A stretch of DNA of 64,000 nucleotides from the NCBI GenBank assembly GCA_025766275.1, contig JAFKAC010000155.1, positions 1-64,000 on the forward strand, given 5' to 3'. The position numbers were made by a program, and so were the translations under genes. This DNA is from Lactarius indigo (Eukaryota; Basidiomycota; Agaricomycetes; Russulales; Russulaceae). The notes below the pieces were generated by a model, which saw only the letters and a program-made list of their open reading frames with translations, made no database searches and had not been told where the DNA came from. Shown piece after piece: positions 23,871-36,453 of the stretch (positions are counted from its first letter, which is position 1; every line of letters begins with the position of its first letter).

Positions 23871-26800
23871 TCAAGTTGCTCGAGCTTGCGTAGGCAAGGA
23901 AAACTCAAGCCCAAGCTGTTCCCTGAATTTTAGGAACTTAATGCGACCCAGGTTCTTAGTAAAAAGATCGGCGGGGTTCTCAGCTCCTTCTATAAAGAAT
24001 AACTCTATCTTCTTATCACGGATTACTTCACGTATGTAGTGGTGACGTAAATCAATGTGTTTAATCCGTTTTTCTTGAACCAGATTAGAAGATAGGAATA
24101 TGGAGCCTTGATTATCTCCGCATAATGGAATTGGTTCTAGATTTATTCCAAGCTCATGAAAGAGCGATCGTATCCAAACCAATTGTCTGCTTGTATCACA
24201 CAGCGACATATATTATTCTGCTTCAGTGGATGAGAGCGCAATTGACTTTTGTGCTCTTGAATTCCAGCAAAATATTCCATTTGCCATTTTTACTAAGTAG
24301 CCCGTAGTGGACTTCCTGGTAACTGGGTCTGAAGCCCAGTCGGAATCTGCGTATGCTATTATACCAGCATCACTCTTGCCGTCATAGACTAAGGCATAGT
24401 TTGAAGTACCAAGTAAGTAGCGGCATATGTAAAGAGCACACTTTAAATGGTCTTCTGATGGGTTGGCAGCAAACTGCGCCATTTTGGTAACAGCATAGGC
24501 AATATCTGGTCGCATACCAATCATAATGTATAGGAGTGATCCTATCACTTGTTGGTATGAAGCGCGGAGATCTGGAGATGCAGTTCCCTTATTAGGGGTA
24601 GGATGATACCCTTCCGGTAGTGGAGTGGGTACTGAATTGGCATTAATCAGTTTGAAGCGCTGCAACACTTTCTGAAGGTAATCCTGCTGATCGATCAGGA
24701 TTCTTCCTTTAGAACGTAGTATGCGCATTCGAAGAAACTCTTTGGTATCACCAAGGTCTCTGCATTCCCAGATTCTCATGAAGCGCTGCTTCAGGGAATC
24801 AATATGTTTTTTGTGTTTCCCGAGGAAGAGGACATCATCGACGTAGACAATTACTACAATTGTTTTATCCTCATTTACAAACAGACCTGAGTCTGATTGT
24901 AGATGCGTACAACTTAGAGTGCCCATGGATTTATCCAGCGCTCTCCACCAAGCAAGAGCAGCTTGTTTAAGTCCGTAGATGGCTTTTCTAAGGCGCATCA
25001 CTTTGTTTTGTTGGCCAGGGATTTTAAACCCTTCAGGTTGTTCCATGTAGAGTTCCTCATCGAGGTCTCCATATAGGAAGGCTGTTTTGACGTCCAGTCC
25101 AGAGATGTGCCAATCCTTCAGCGCTGTAAGCACGAGCATCATCCGGATGGTCTCAAAGCGTACCACAGGTGAGAATATTTCGTCATAATCAATGCCTTCA
25201 ACCTGAGAAAAGCCTTTGGCAACTAGCCTGGCTTTCTTTCGACCATCTGACTTTAAGTCAAATACCCATCGATTCTTGATAACCTTTCTGCCTTTCGGCG
25301 GGTTAACAAGTTCGTAGACTTTGCGATTGCGAAGGGAAGCAAGTTCCTCTTTGCATGCATTACGCCACTCCTCCTGAGAGTCACTTGGCATTTTAAGAAT
25401 GTCCCGATAGGTCCATTCACGAATATTAGAGGTATCAGGTGCGTCTAGATCTATTGGTGAAACTGCTTTGGCAAGCAGAAGATCTAGAAATTTGACTCCC
25501 CCTTCCTGAGCAAGGCGGGCGAGCAATTGTTGCTCTACTTCATCATCCAAAAGGTGCGGATTATCACCCGGTGCACTAGAAGGACCAGACTCGGGTTGCT
25601 CAGGAAAATCTCTTGGTACGGTCTGATCTTGACGTGAACGCAACTGAGAGCTACTCGGCTGGTCACCAGTCAATTGTCGCCATGTGCGAGTCCGCTCAAT
25701 GTCACGAATTATCGTAGTAGGAGGCCTATCTCCATAGACATTATCTGGACGAGAAGTGGGTTTCCTTATACGCGCCGTTCTCCTAGGTTGACTAGGACCT
25801 GGTACAGGTTGCGGTGGTAAAGGTGGAGGTAGCAGCGATCCAGTACCTCCAGTAGATGTACTGGGAGGTCCAGGCCCAACAGGCTGGGGAGCGCTTCTCC
25901 ATTTTGGAGGCTCAGGTGGAGGGTCGTCATCAACACCAGGAGTGGTATCGTCTACAGACAGCTCATCATCTGAAGCTGTATCATCTAACTGAGTTACACC
26001 TTTAGGTTTACTCCTGACGCTGTCAGAAGGACACTTAGGAAATAGTCCTTCATCAAAGAGTGCTTTGTCTGAATAGAACAAGGTATTGGGTGTGCGCATG
26101 AAGACATCAGCCTTCATCCCAGATCCTCTACCAAGGTAGATCATGAGTTCGCTTTTAGGGGAAAGTTTATTAACCCGGTGAGCCTCAGGGATATGGACAT
26201 ATGCACCCGAACCAAACACTCGAAGATGAGAAATATCAGGTACTTCATTGTACAATAGTTTATAAGGAGTCTGCCATTGAAGGCGACTAATTGGAGTTCT
26301 ATTGTAACAATGTGTAGCATGTAAGACTGCAAATTCCCACCAACTCTGAGGTAAACAAGCATCAAGGCGCATAGCCTGAGCTTTGTCCATTATTGTGCGC
26401 ATAAAGCGCTCAGCGCGCCCATTTTGTTGTGGCGTATGTGGCGCAGACTGTAGCACTGTAATGCCGGCATCCTTTAATTGCTTTAGGAAAGCATCCGACT
26501 TATATTCACTGCCGGCATCAGACATCCATTCTTTTATGGTAGCGTTAAATTGATTTTTTATTAACGCAAGCCACTGCTTTAAAGCAGTAATAGCAGAGGC
26601 TTTGTCCCGTAAAAGAGTGATCCAAGCAAAGGAAGTATAATTGTCAAAGAAGACAATAAAATACTTGTACTTGTGATACGACGGTATAGGGAAGCTTTTT
26701 AAATCGGAATGAATTCGATTAAAAGAAGCTATAGCCCTAGTTTCAGAAGGCGGATGAGATGCTGCAGGCATTTTTCCTTGCGCACATCCTGGACATAGTT

Positions 26801-29135
26801 TATCAGAGGTAGGAATTACAATCCTGTCAGGGAAACCCTTAGTGTTTTCCTTAGATCGTCTTAGAACCTCTTTAGATGGGTGTCCGAGGCGACGATGCAT
26901 AAGGTCATAATCTACATTTTGCAATGCAGATATGTTCGCATATTGCGTCTCAATTAGAGTAGAAATAGAGGCATCTAGCCAATATAGTGATTGTCCGTGA
27001 ACTAGGGGTTTACATTGGACAATAGTTTTATTTTTTCTTAGCAAGGTTATATGCTGCGAATTCCCCAAAACGCGCAATCCTTGCTGTAGAAAGACTCCCA
27101 TTGATAAAAGCCACGTGCTCATAGAGGGTATGTGAAAGACTGGATGAACTCGTGTAGTTACAAGCTTATCTGCGAGATAATGCTCAAGCAAGACAGTTCC
27201 TATTCCTTCAACATATATCATGTGAGCCGCAGTTTTAACAGGTATTCTTTCAGACTTGGGTAGTGACTTATACTCGATAAAATCACTAATTTGGTTGGTA
27301 AAATGTGCTGAGGCTCCTGAGTCAAGGAGCCACATATTTTTTGTACGCTTCAGACATTCTGCGCATTGACTGAAGTACTCATTATGCTCACACTCAAGAA
27401 AATCGAGAAGAGCGCTGCTAATATTGTACATCTCAGACAACTTCGTTACATGCGATACTACTACATTATTATTAAATCTGCCACCCTTTAGACTTCTTGG
27501 GGGCAGGGCTAATTCTAGAACATTGTCAGCATGTAATAAGCAAAATGAAGGAGTTACGTACTCTTCTTCATCGGAACCCCAATCCAGGACCTCATCTGGA
27601 CCGGTTAGAAAGTGTTCGGGGGTTTCTGCCCGCGAGCCCGGCGGAGATACCAAAGTACCAAAGTCGGGGTGCGTTGGAAGCCCCTGAGATTGTAGGAATT
27701 GCTGGTTTCTAGTCCATGCGGCAAGAATTAGTTTGTGAGAAGGAACTCTTGGAATAGAACCGGAACCAGTAAATCCCGGTTGTTCCCACATTTTTGTTAT
27801 CTCCTCTGCCTCAACTGTCTCCAGATTGACGTAATCAGGAGTCTGAGCTCGGCAATCTGTTACCGAGTCAAGATCCGATACTGTCAAATCACTTAAGTCT
27901 ATTTGCAGGGCATTAGATGACTCACTGCAATAGGCGGCAATCTCAGAGTCGTCTAGACTCTCAATATCAACTATTGGTTGTGCGCCCGCTGGAGGTGGTC
28001 GCGACATATCAACGTCGAAATCGGAGTCATATTCTTCATCAATAAACTTCTCAATCCAAGGGCGCATTTGTGCATCCACATCGGCGAAGCGCTGCTCAAG
28101 CGTCTTCGCGGTCTGAACTGTAGCGGGTACATTCAGCTGCTCTGCGAGCGTCATAGCGGTATTAACAGAAGGAAAGAAGCCGGGAGACCTCTGAGGGGTA
28201 GAGGATTCGACTTCTGTATGAGTAGAGACCCCAGATGACCCAATATGGATCACCTTGTGAGAAGTAGGTGGAGATAGTGCGGCAACGGAAGCTATGTGGG
28301 AATACTGGGGAGCGCCGCCACACGCTTTGCCTTTCCCTTTTCCTCTGCCACGACCGGATCCACGTCCTCCGCGCTGCCGGTTAGGCTGCTGCTGGGAAGA
28401 TGGGCCAGGGGCATTAGAAGTAGAAGGCTGCGGCTGCTGCTGACTACCCTGCTTAGAAAAGCGAGGGTTATCGCGCTTGCGCTTAACGGCAGAAAGCTTC
28501 TGCACGTTATGAGCACCCTTATGTTGTCCGCGATTAGTTTCGGTCTCAAACTGCCCAATGACTACAGAAGCAACTGAGTCAAGTTTGAGATCCGTAGTGG
28601 CAGTGGCACTACAGATAATGGGAATAAGATTCTCCCATTTCTGAGGAAGAGCAGACATGGCGATTAACGCCTGAAGGGGGGGCTTTATAGCAAGCGTCGT
28701 AGCATTAGCACCAGTGCCGACAGTTATTGCACCGAGACGAGAAAAGGCAGCTGCCATCTTCTCGAATGTTGCGACAGGGTTCTGGTTAGGATTGAAGCGA
28801 ATAGAAATTGCTTCTTTAAAGTCCTTGTAGATGCGGGGTAAAGAGACCGCTCCATAGCGATCTTTAACCGCATTCCAGAGAACCTGGGCAGAGGTACCAG
28901 TAACAGCTTGCTGGATCGCAGGAGAAAGACGAAGGGTAAGATTACCCCTAGCCATTTCATCACTACGACGCCAAGCAGCTTGAATGTCGGCAGCGGCGGT
29001 TGTGTCGAGAGGGATAGATCCATCAACATAACCCCAGAGTCCTTGGGACATGAAGAAGGCTTGCATGGCATTTGACCAGATGGCCCAGTTAGAGCCATCG
29101 AACACAGGGACAAGAGCAGTAAGTTGTGAGGACAT
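23871..29135 (-). pseudogene. Copia-2 gag-pol polyprotein with one in-frame TAA
   Basis: The frame starts MSSQLTALVPVFDGSNWAIW (copia gag). The usual CCHC knuckle is absent, and the region in its place is Gln/Pro-rich with a basic GRGSGRGRGKGKGK stretch. Protease is LLDSGASAHFTN, integrase has HRRLGHPSKEV and SPHTPQQNGRAER-type motifs (here APHTPQQNGRAER), and RT has AIYGLKQAALAWW and YVDD. RNase H runs to ALSSTEAE at 24216, where a TAA codon (24213-24215) precedes YMSLCDTSRQLVW. The frame then continues to 23871. The stop looks like a three-base insertion in a TAATATAT run, so the element is otherwise intact. A divergent acidic Ser-rich linker lies between gag and protease. Confidence 0.92.
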
Positions 29136-29498
29136 AGTTGGTGATAAATCTGTTGGCTTTGAGAACGTCAGTATCAGAGTTTCATCGTAATACTGAGTGA
29201 AATAATAAAGCCAGCATTAATCCGTTCGACTACAGAGCGAACTCTGCAGACTTTGGTCTTTGGAGACTACCATAGTCTATGCCAAAAGAACTGCTCGACC
29301 ATGTCAACGTTAGACAGTGGGCCAAGTCTGTGTACTCCTCTAGAGTACAATACTGGGTCTGTTATGAACCAGGGCACCTTCCAGGGTCTGTTCGCTGTGT
29401 CTCATAACAAATCTGCTCTTCCATAGGAGATACAGATAGTATGAGTGTGCCACCACTGGATGCTACTTTGTCAAGAAGTGCAACGGCAAGCCCTGTAA
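29136..29498 (-). other. Copia-2 5' leader
   Basis: Untranslated leader between the PBS and the gag start on the minus strand. No ORF or structure stands out. Confidence 0.6.
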
Positions 29499-29512
29499 CA
29501 GGGCCCATAACC
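29499..29512 (-). promoter_or_regulatory. Copia-2 primer-binding site
   Basis: On the minus strand GGTTATGGGCCCTG follows the LTR. It is identical to the Copia-1 site, implying the same half initiator-tRNA primer. Confidence 0.75.
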
Positions 29513-29839
29513 TGTTGCGCAGCAAAAGCCTTACAGGCTAAAGCGCAGCACGCAGGAGGGACGTTCTCACCTTTACAGTAGGTTGAGAGACTGTTTTAGA
29601 GGGGAGAGTGTGCACAAGTGAAGAGGGGTGAAGTTCTGTATTTGCCTCCCTCCCCATAGGAGGGTATTTATGCTCTATGGCCCCACCATGTCCATTTGCG
29701 CAAAAGTGATGAGTAAAGGCGTCCACAATATCGCGTTTTTACACACGCCTGATGTGTTTCGCGCTTCTGAGACAGTCATGAGACTTCTCCTCATCACCGG
29801 ACATGATACACCCACTACCGTACGTATCCTGACTTGCCT

Positions 29840-30361
29840 TGTAACGCCGTCACGACGTCAGCTCAACTTGAGCTTGGTAGAGGCGGTAACAACTTAGCGA
29901 TAGTCTCAGTTATGGCTTGAAGACACGGAGGTCCAAGGTATGCACTTTGGTGAATACGTGGAGGTACACCTGAATCGCTGTCACTAGCGGACTTGCGACG
30001 ATTGTTGAGAGATAGAGCGAAGAGAATAGAAAGAGAAAGGAAAACAAGTGACGATTCAAGAAGACCAAGATGGCGTATCTTGGTCTTCGCAAGCAGTCTT
30101 AAATACATTTCGAGCAGGCTTTCAAGCGCTGCTATGAGTCACAGTAAGTAGCGTCCAACATATCGCGTAAGTATCTCAAACACCACAACTACTAGTACCT
30201 GTACTAGTATCGAGTCATTCAGGGACCGCTCAGTCAGCTATCGTACCCGTATCGCCTATCGCGCTACCGTATCACCGTAAGTAAGTCCGCAACTAATCTA
30301 CCTTACCGCCGTAGTTGCAACCGGTACAGTAAGGGTTTACTACTCGAGTCGAAACGTAACA
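29840..30361 (-). repeat. 3' LTR of Gypsy-1
   Basis: It reads TGTAACGCCGTC to AAACGTAACA on the plus strand. A minus-strand TATTTAAG motif in the middle is the probable TATA element. Confidence 0.94.
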
Positions 30362-30390
30362 TCACCCCCTTTTCAGCGTGAGACCCCAAC

Positions 30391-31464
30391 TCACTGAAAG
30401 TCCCACGCTGGCCAACCCCGTTGTTCCTCCGCAATGCGCTCGAGAGCTGTGGCACGCTCTAGACGGTAGATGGAGTCACGCCGGTCGTCCTGTGCACACT
30501 CGATCATCGCGCGGAGTTGAGCCACTCTAGCGCGAAGTTGATCCAGCTCGTAGCTGGCCGCGCGGAAACGCGTGACTTCCGCCATGAGCGACTCGTTGTT
30601 GATACGGTTGAGCGCGCGGTCGGTGATCTTGTCCGCTTCGAAGACGACCAAGTCTTCGTGCGGGTATGTGGGGCGCAGAGCGGCGGATACGTGTGGTTCG
30701 GCGTAGAAGGGCTTACCATACACATGCGGTGACCCTGGTATGACCCCTAGAATCATGGGGTCTGCCCCTCCGATTATCTGGACATGGGACGCGTCCCTCT
30801 CTACTCCGTCGGGCCCGGTGATGGGGTATCGAATGTAATGGGGTCGTCGGTTCGCCCGGAACCCTTCAGGCACAATGATGTGCGCGGGATCGTCGGCGGC
30901 GGTGAACGGACGGTGATCGGCGGCGCCAGGCACGCGCACACGTCCTCGATACATGGGGGAGCCGTCGGTGTAGACGAGCCATGGTGTGATGCCGGGATGA
31001 TCAGCGTCGCGCTTCGTTCGTAGGAAGGAATGTGCTGACGGGTAGTAATCTTCGTCGTCATGGCCAGCCTCAGCTGCCGCCATCGCTGCCGCCGCTCTCG
31101 CATCTCCCTCAGTCGGGCCGCTGCTGAGTCGAGCTGCTCCTTCTGCCACGCCGCCACCACTTTCCTCCAGCCCTCCAACTCGTACTCCATCAGTGCTTGA
31201 ACGCTGGTCGTTGCTCGGGAAAACTCCGCGAACGCCGATGAGGTCGTCGCTTGGGGGGATAGCGGCGATGGGCTCCCGTTCGCCGCGATCATTTCGGAAG
31301 ACATGGACGACGGCTTGTTCGTCGTCTGGAGTGGTGGTTGGGTCAGGGAATCGGGTGACGATGTTGGCCCATTCTTGCGCGGTGATAGGCCCCTCTGCTG
31401 GCGCAAGAGGTGTCCATGGGGTGAGCTGAGTATTCGGGACTTCGGTGTCGTCGTCCTCAGCCAA
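30391..31464 (-). CDS. Gypsy-1 ORF3, coiled-coil protein of unknown function
   Basis: 357 residues from MAEDDDTEVPNTQLTPW, ending 30 bp from the 3' LTR. It opens in a different frame from pol, and its reading frame extends to just inside the pol 3' end. The N-terminal half is acidic and Pro/Ala/Gly-rich. The middle has basic Arg/Pro segments (YRGRVRVPG, HYIRYPITGPDGVE). The C-terminal 80 residues are a helical coiled coil (ITDRALNRINNESLMAEVTR, then YELDQLRARVAQLRAMIE). The segment before and at the start of the coil aligns by eye with ORF3 of Gypsy-2 (SSLRP against SAALRP; LTAEITRLQ against LMAEVTRFR). I know no named domain for it. Chromoviruses normally end at pol, so this is an extra gene, intact here. 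Confidence 0.75.
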   Translation of the reverse strand: MAEDDDTEVPNTQLTPWTPLAPAEGPITAQEWANIVTRFPDPTTTPDDEQAVVHVFRNDRGEREPIAAIPPSDDLIGVRGVFPSNDQRSSTDGVRVGGLEESGGGVAEGAARLSSGPTEGDARAAAAMAAAEAGHDDEDYYPSAHSFLRTKRDADHPGITPWLVYTDGSPMYRGRVRVPGAADHRPFTAADDPAHIIVPEGFRANRRPHYIRYPITGPDGVERDASHVQIIGGADPMILGVIPGSPHVYGKPFYAEPHVSAALRPTYPHEDLVVFEADKITDRALNRINNESLMAEVTRFRAASYELDQLRARVAQLRAMIECAQDDRRDSIYRLERATALERIAEEQRGWPAWDFQ

Positions 31465-32653
31465 GAGGGCACGGGCGTCTTCGGCGAGGGAGTCGAGGAG
31501 CTCTGCTTGTGTGACATGTCAAAGGGGAGAAGTGGGCATCGAAGTGATGACAGAGCGAAGGAGAAGGGGATGACTTTCCTTGGTGCGAATTGAGCTCGTT
31601 TTAACCTCGTTTCCGTGTGCTCGTGCTTCCTGATAAAGACGAAGCGCTTCCGGCGCAAAAACGTCATCTTTGTTGACCCACTGGTTCTCCGAGTCTGGGT
31701 ACCCCTTCCATTTGACAAGGTACTGCAGGCGTCTCCCCTGGCCGAAGTGCCGAGAGTCTAGAATAGCCTCGACTTCGTATTCCTCTTCTCCATCAATCAG
31801 TTTGGGCGGTGGTCGTGTGAAGTTCTCCCCATGCAAGGGAGTTTGTTTGTATGGTGTGAGAAGATCGATGTGGAACACTGGGTGGATGCTCCACTGCGTG
31901 GGAAGTTCCAATCGATAATTGTAAGGGGACATCACCTGTACCACTCGAAACGGGCTGTGGCGTCGCGCCGCTAGTTTCGCCGTGGGCTGATTGGTTCGGA
32001 GGTGCTTTCCCTCCAGCCATACGAGGTCGCCCACACGAAACTTGGGCGTATCTTTGTTGCGTACCCAGGTTTCCTGTGCCTTCCTCATGAGGCGTTGGGC
32101 TTCGTCTCGTGCCTCTTTTAGCTGTGTTAGTCGCGCTGTCACTTGAGGAATAGGGGATGGCTTATCGGTCCAATCCGCGTGCGGGTTGTATCCCATCAGA
32201 AGCTGGAACGGTGATTGTTTGGTGTGCTCATGTGGCCAATTGTTGTGCGCGAACTCTGCGATTGGTAGATAAGCAGACCAGTTATCTTGCTGTTCATTTA
32301 CCCAAAAGCGCAGATACTGTTCCAGCCATTGATTGGTCCTTTCGGACTGCCCATCGGTGTGTGGGTGATACGCGGTGGATATGTTCTGCTGGACCCCTAG
32401 AATCCGGCAAACTTCCCTCATGAATTTAGATGCGAAGTGAGGGTCTCGGTCGCTGATGATCTTGCGCGGCAGCCCGAAACGTCTGAATACGTGTTTAACG
32501 TACAGCGTCGCTGTCTCTTCGGCCGTGATTTCCTCCTTGCAAGGCACGAAGACAGAGGCCTTGCTGCAGTCGTGATCTGTGATGGTTAGGATGCTGTCGT
32601 TCCCTTTGGATGGTGGGAGTTTGGTGATGAAGTCCATGGCCACCGTGTGAAAC

Positions 32654-32820
32654 CAGCCAATGGATAGCGGTGGCTTATGTAATTGATACCCCCAACCGAC
32701 GGTGAGAATCTTCTGTAATTCATACTCAGCCGGCGCCGGCCGACGTCAGAGAATCCGACGTAATTGATAGTCCAACCGGCGCCGGCTGGAAGCGGGGTGT
32801 CCGCTTTTCGATTATTAGCA
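32654..32820 (+). repeat. KDZ-1 left terminal inverted repeat
   Basis: Contains GATACCCCCAACCGACGG, two GCCGGCGCCGGC-type palindromes and the dyad CGG-GGTGT-CCG at 32793-32803. It matches 45469-45635 reversed with few differences. Confidence 0.93.
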
Positions 32821-33442
32821 TAAACAAGTCAATACATGACTCATTGTGATACATATTGGTGGCAGGAAGTACAGGGAATGTGGATATATAAGCAATGACC
32901 AAAGGTTACTCCTGAATGGATGTTGGGGGATACCTTTACAGTATAACAAGTCCATAGGATGTATGGGGAGTTCGGATGAATTTTCAGTGAACCCTGAGCT
33001 TGACCATGAGTGTTCCAGGAGTAGGAACCAGTGGGTCTTGTCATTATTTGATTGAGGGTCATACTCATATACAACAAAGAGATGTAGAAATACTGTTCAA
33101 ATGAAAAGGGGTTTGAAGAGACTAACATATAAGTGCATCCAGCAGGGATATCCTCGATGAAATACACAACCAGTTTGTAAACAATTAGTTGACCAATATC
33201 CATATGGGTTCAGGGCACATCATTGAAGCTATGGGCGGACACTCCGCCAGCATGACTATATACATGTTTATATCTATCTATTCATGCTCCAGATGTCAGG
33301 ATGGACTTTAGCTGCACCCCGACCAGTATCCATATTCCTGTGAAGTGATCAGAAGTCTGGGGAAGGGGCTAATTGTTAGCCACTAACCTGACCTTCTCTG
33401 AGACCTTGATAGTTCATTTGATTTCTTTCCCTTTCCCTTTTG
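32821..33442. other. KDZ-1 left subterminal non-coding region
   Basis: There is no supported gene. The sequence shows degenerate inverted similarity to about 44940-45468, for example CAGGAAGTACAGGGAAT and a TTATTTGATTGAGGGT block found in both, so the inverted repeat extends well beyond the clean TIR. A dyad lies at 33236-33246. Confidence 0.75.
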
Positions 33443-35407
33443 CTACATGAGGCTGATGGCCAACTTGCATTTCTTTCCATTGAAGCTGAGGAGAGTGTGA
33501 TGGTCCTGCCATTTCTGTGCATTGATGAATGAATTGGTGGTGCTGGATGTAATGTGGATAGGATGCAAACCTGGAAATGAAGATCTATTCATGCTCAGAT
33601 AATCGTGTCCAGCAGAGGTGGGACTGGGACCTCCATCATCATCTACATGCAATGTTGTCATTGATAAGTTGAGGGTAACCCAATAACAATCGGACTCACC
33701 AGGACAAGCGTCCTCCTGTATATAAGACATATTCAAGGGTGGAGACCTCATAGCCACTTCATCCTCAGATGGATCAGTCCTGTCAGATGAATCATCATTC
33801 CTGGATGAATCATCTGAAGAATCTTCAGCATCAGTAATGTCATCCTCCTGATCAGAGTCCCGACTAGCTGGAAGAATGAAGCACTCTTCATCAGATGCTG
33901 GTGATTGCTGCTTTCGAGCCCTTCGGACACTCCGCATAGGCCTTGGGGAATCTTCCAAATTACTAAAGAGTGGGGACGTTGATACCCACATCAAGGGGTC
34001 AATGCCTTTATCTTGCCTGTCACTCCAGTGGTACAGTAGACGAAAGACCTCTCCAATCTGGATCTTAGATGGGTCCTTCCACTCAAACCCATCTGGAATA
34101 CATTCATCACGAATCCAGGAAGATGGATCCTTGACCAATGATCCCCATGGAATGGTCAGTGTTGGCTTTCCAGTGACATAACCTTATTCCGACATATTAA
34201 ATACTGATACACATTTATTAAAAGAATGGCTTACGGATATGTGCAGTGCAATAATCCCTGAGCAATGACTGAACAATCTTGGCTTTATATCCATGATGCT
34301 GAGTAACTGTCAGAAGCTCCGGACATCCATCTGCATCAAATACAAGGGGGATTGGGGATTGGATTGTCCTTGAGTTGTCCTTTTTTGGATGCTCCTGGAC
34401 AGTCTCTAGAATGTACATGAATGATATTCACTCACTGGGATAAGAAGCTTGTCAAACCTTTTGCAAAGCACTTTAATCCAAATTGAGTCCACTGCTCCCA
34501 GAGGGCAGCACTCTTCCAGTCTGGGCAGAATTTCCGAAAGTCCTTTCCATCCTGCAATACACTGTTCACATCATTGCTGAAATTGGTTTGCATCAATTGA
34601 TGGTCAGTACAGATTAAGGATACATTTTTGGATGACTTACAAGCCAATCTTGAGGTTGTTGTCTTCACCCTCATATGCTGTGAGAACAATGGAACGAATA
34701 CCACATGTCTTGTAGAGTTGACTTTGAAAGTCTTGGATGATCCGCTCACGCATAGAAGATGCCATTCTGTATAGAAGAGATGAGAGAAATGGATCCAAGG
34801 TGATACATATTTGCGTACCTGGATTGAATATGCTTTGGTGGAGTCTTCTCTGACCATTCCTTAGCAGCATCTACATACTCCCTTTGATCTTTAGGGGATA
34901 CATCATTCCATAAAGCAGTGGTTGCATCTTGAAGGGCCCCCAGGAATGCGGGGTTCCCTGGCTCTGTCCCAGAGTCCTCCCTAGCACGCTCCAAGACTTC
35001 CTCACGGTGCAGGTGATAGAATGCATTCCTGGCAGACCATTTGCGAGTGAACTTGATATATTGACGCCTGGGGCGGATGTAGTGGTTATAAAACCATTTC
35101 TGAATTTTCTGAAATCTGAAATGAGCAATATATCCGTCACTGTATAAATGAAGCCCACCTTTGTGGCCACCTTCTTATCAAATGGTGCACTAGAAGGGCG
35201 GAGCAGATATAACTGGGCCATGGCTTTCTCAATTATCCTGGTACGAAGGCTTGTATCAGCAGCTTGGAACTCTTCAAGATATTCCTGCAATACATCTGCA
35301 TCTTCAGGAGTAATGATAAATCCTGTGTCACCAGACTGTGCTCTTTGACTCTGTGATATCTCGGACTCTCCGCCAGAGCCAGAGTAAGTGATGTCCTCGT
35401 TCTGCAT
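33443..35407 (-). CDS. KDZ-1 gene A: KDZ-associated protein of unknown function, 564 aa
   Basis: Six exons read by splice phase: 35407-35159, 35108-34819, 34766-34641, 34576-34458, 34405-34235 and 34182-33443. They join to 1,695 nt with no stop. The N-terminus is polar and helical. After it come a basic segment KIQKWFYNHYIRPRRQYIKF, a conserved-looking block RMASSMRERIIQDFQSQLYK / CGIRSIVLTAYEGE, a tryptophan block (FCPDWKSAALWEQWTQFGLK), then YVTGKPTLTIPWGSLVKDPS and WIRDECIPDGFEWKDPSKIQ. The tail is acidic and Ser/Asp-rich, with a short basic end. I recall similar uncharacterised proteins beside basidiomycete KDZ transposases, but no assigned domain. A role in transposition, target choice or silencing evasion is only inference. 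Confidence 0.75.
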
Positions 35408-36453
35408 GGGGATATTAATCAAAGGTGATCAGAGGATATGGATACGGTGTGTGTGGATAGATATATTGAGCATGAAGTAGTTTAAATACATGACAGTAGT
35501 TTGGTTGTGTTGGATCAGAAAACAAAATATGGACACTGGCAATCGGGATATAGTGAGGGTAAAACAGGGACACATAGGTTAATATATGTGGTAAGATAAT
35601 ATAACAGGTTTCAATGGGTTTGAATATGGATCTGGGTGAGAGGTGCCACATGACATGGATGGGAAATATGGACATGAATTATGGTTTCACATATGTTTCA
35701 CGCATGGGCTAGATATGCTTGTACCTCAAGAGCAGACCTCCCGCTTTTGATGAATCGTGACAGCTATCTACATGGAGAATAGGATGTATATCAATGAGAA
35801 ATGGTACTGAGCCTATACATCAAGGAGGGGGTGTGAATATGATGCATGGCTTCACATATATTTCATATTTGGCTAGACATGCTTGTGCAAGGAGATCGTG
35901 CCTCCTGCTCACATAGTACATCATATGACGATGTCTCACCTGTTGCATTGGGGACCCCGACACATTGTACGTATCAGATTCGGTCCTGCACAGCATGTCA
36001 TCGATATTTCAGGTGTGTAGGGCCACCTGACATATCACGTGGCATTCTCCCATACATCCATACATCAAACTGGGGATCTGAAACATCCCATCTGTGGCAC
36101 GCGTTTGATATGGACATCGTAGATAGTTCCTAGTGATTCATGTGGCAAGTAGTGTTTTGACATGGTCTGAACTAATATGTCATCAAGCGTATCTGATACG
36201 CCGGACCTCCTGACATGTACATATCACGTCATCTTAAGAGACAAAGGTAAATATCAAAGGTAAATATGAACAAAGGGACGTGGGAAGTCCGCATGTCAGA
36301 CACGTTACATAACTGATGTATTTAATGGTTGTGGACACTCCGACATGGTACCAAATTGGTACCAAAATGGTACCGAAACATGATCTCAATGCGTGATATT
36401 GTTACCGACACATGCAAGACGATCACAATACAAGTGCTACATAGTTACAGTCC
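35408..36453. other. KDZ-1 spacer between genes A and B
   Basis: About 1 kb of non-coding DNA: upstream region of gene A and 3' flank of gene B. It contains several decayed dyads (for example CGG-ACCTC-CTG near 36205 and TGG-ACACT-CCG near 36332) and a short GGTACCAAATT/GGTACCAAAAT repeat near 36348. I see no gene. Confidence 0.6.

Noticed and set aside
28292..28577. Overlapping OR frames opposite Copia-2 gag
   Set aside because: Shadows of the low-complexity Gln/Arg/Gly-rich gag segment on the other strand.
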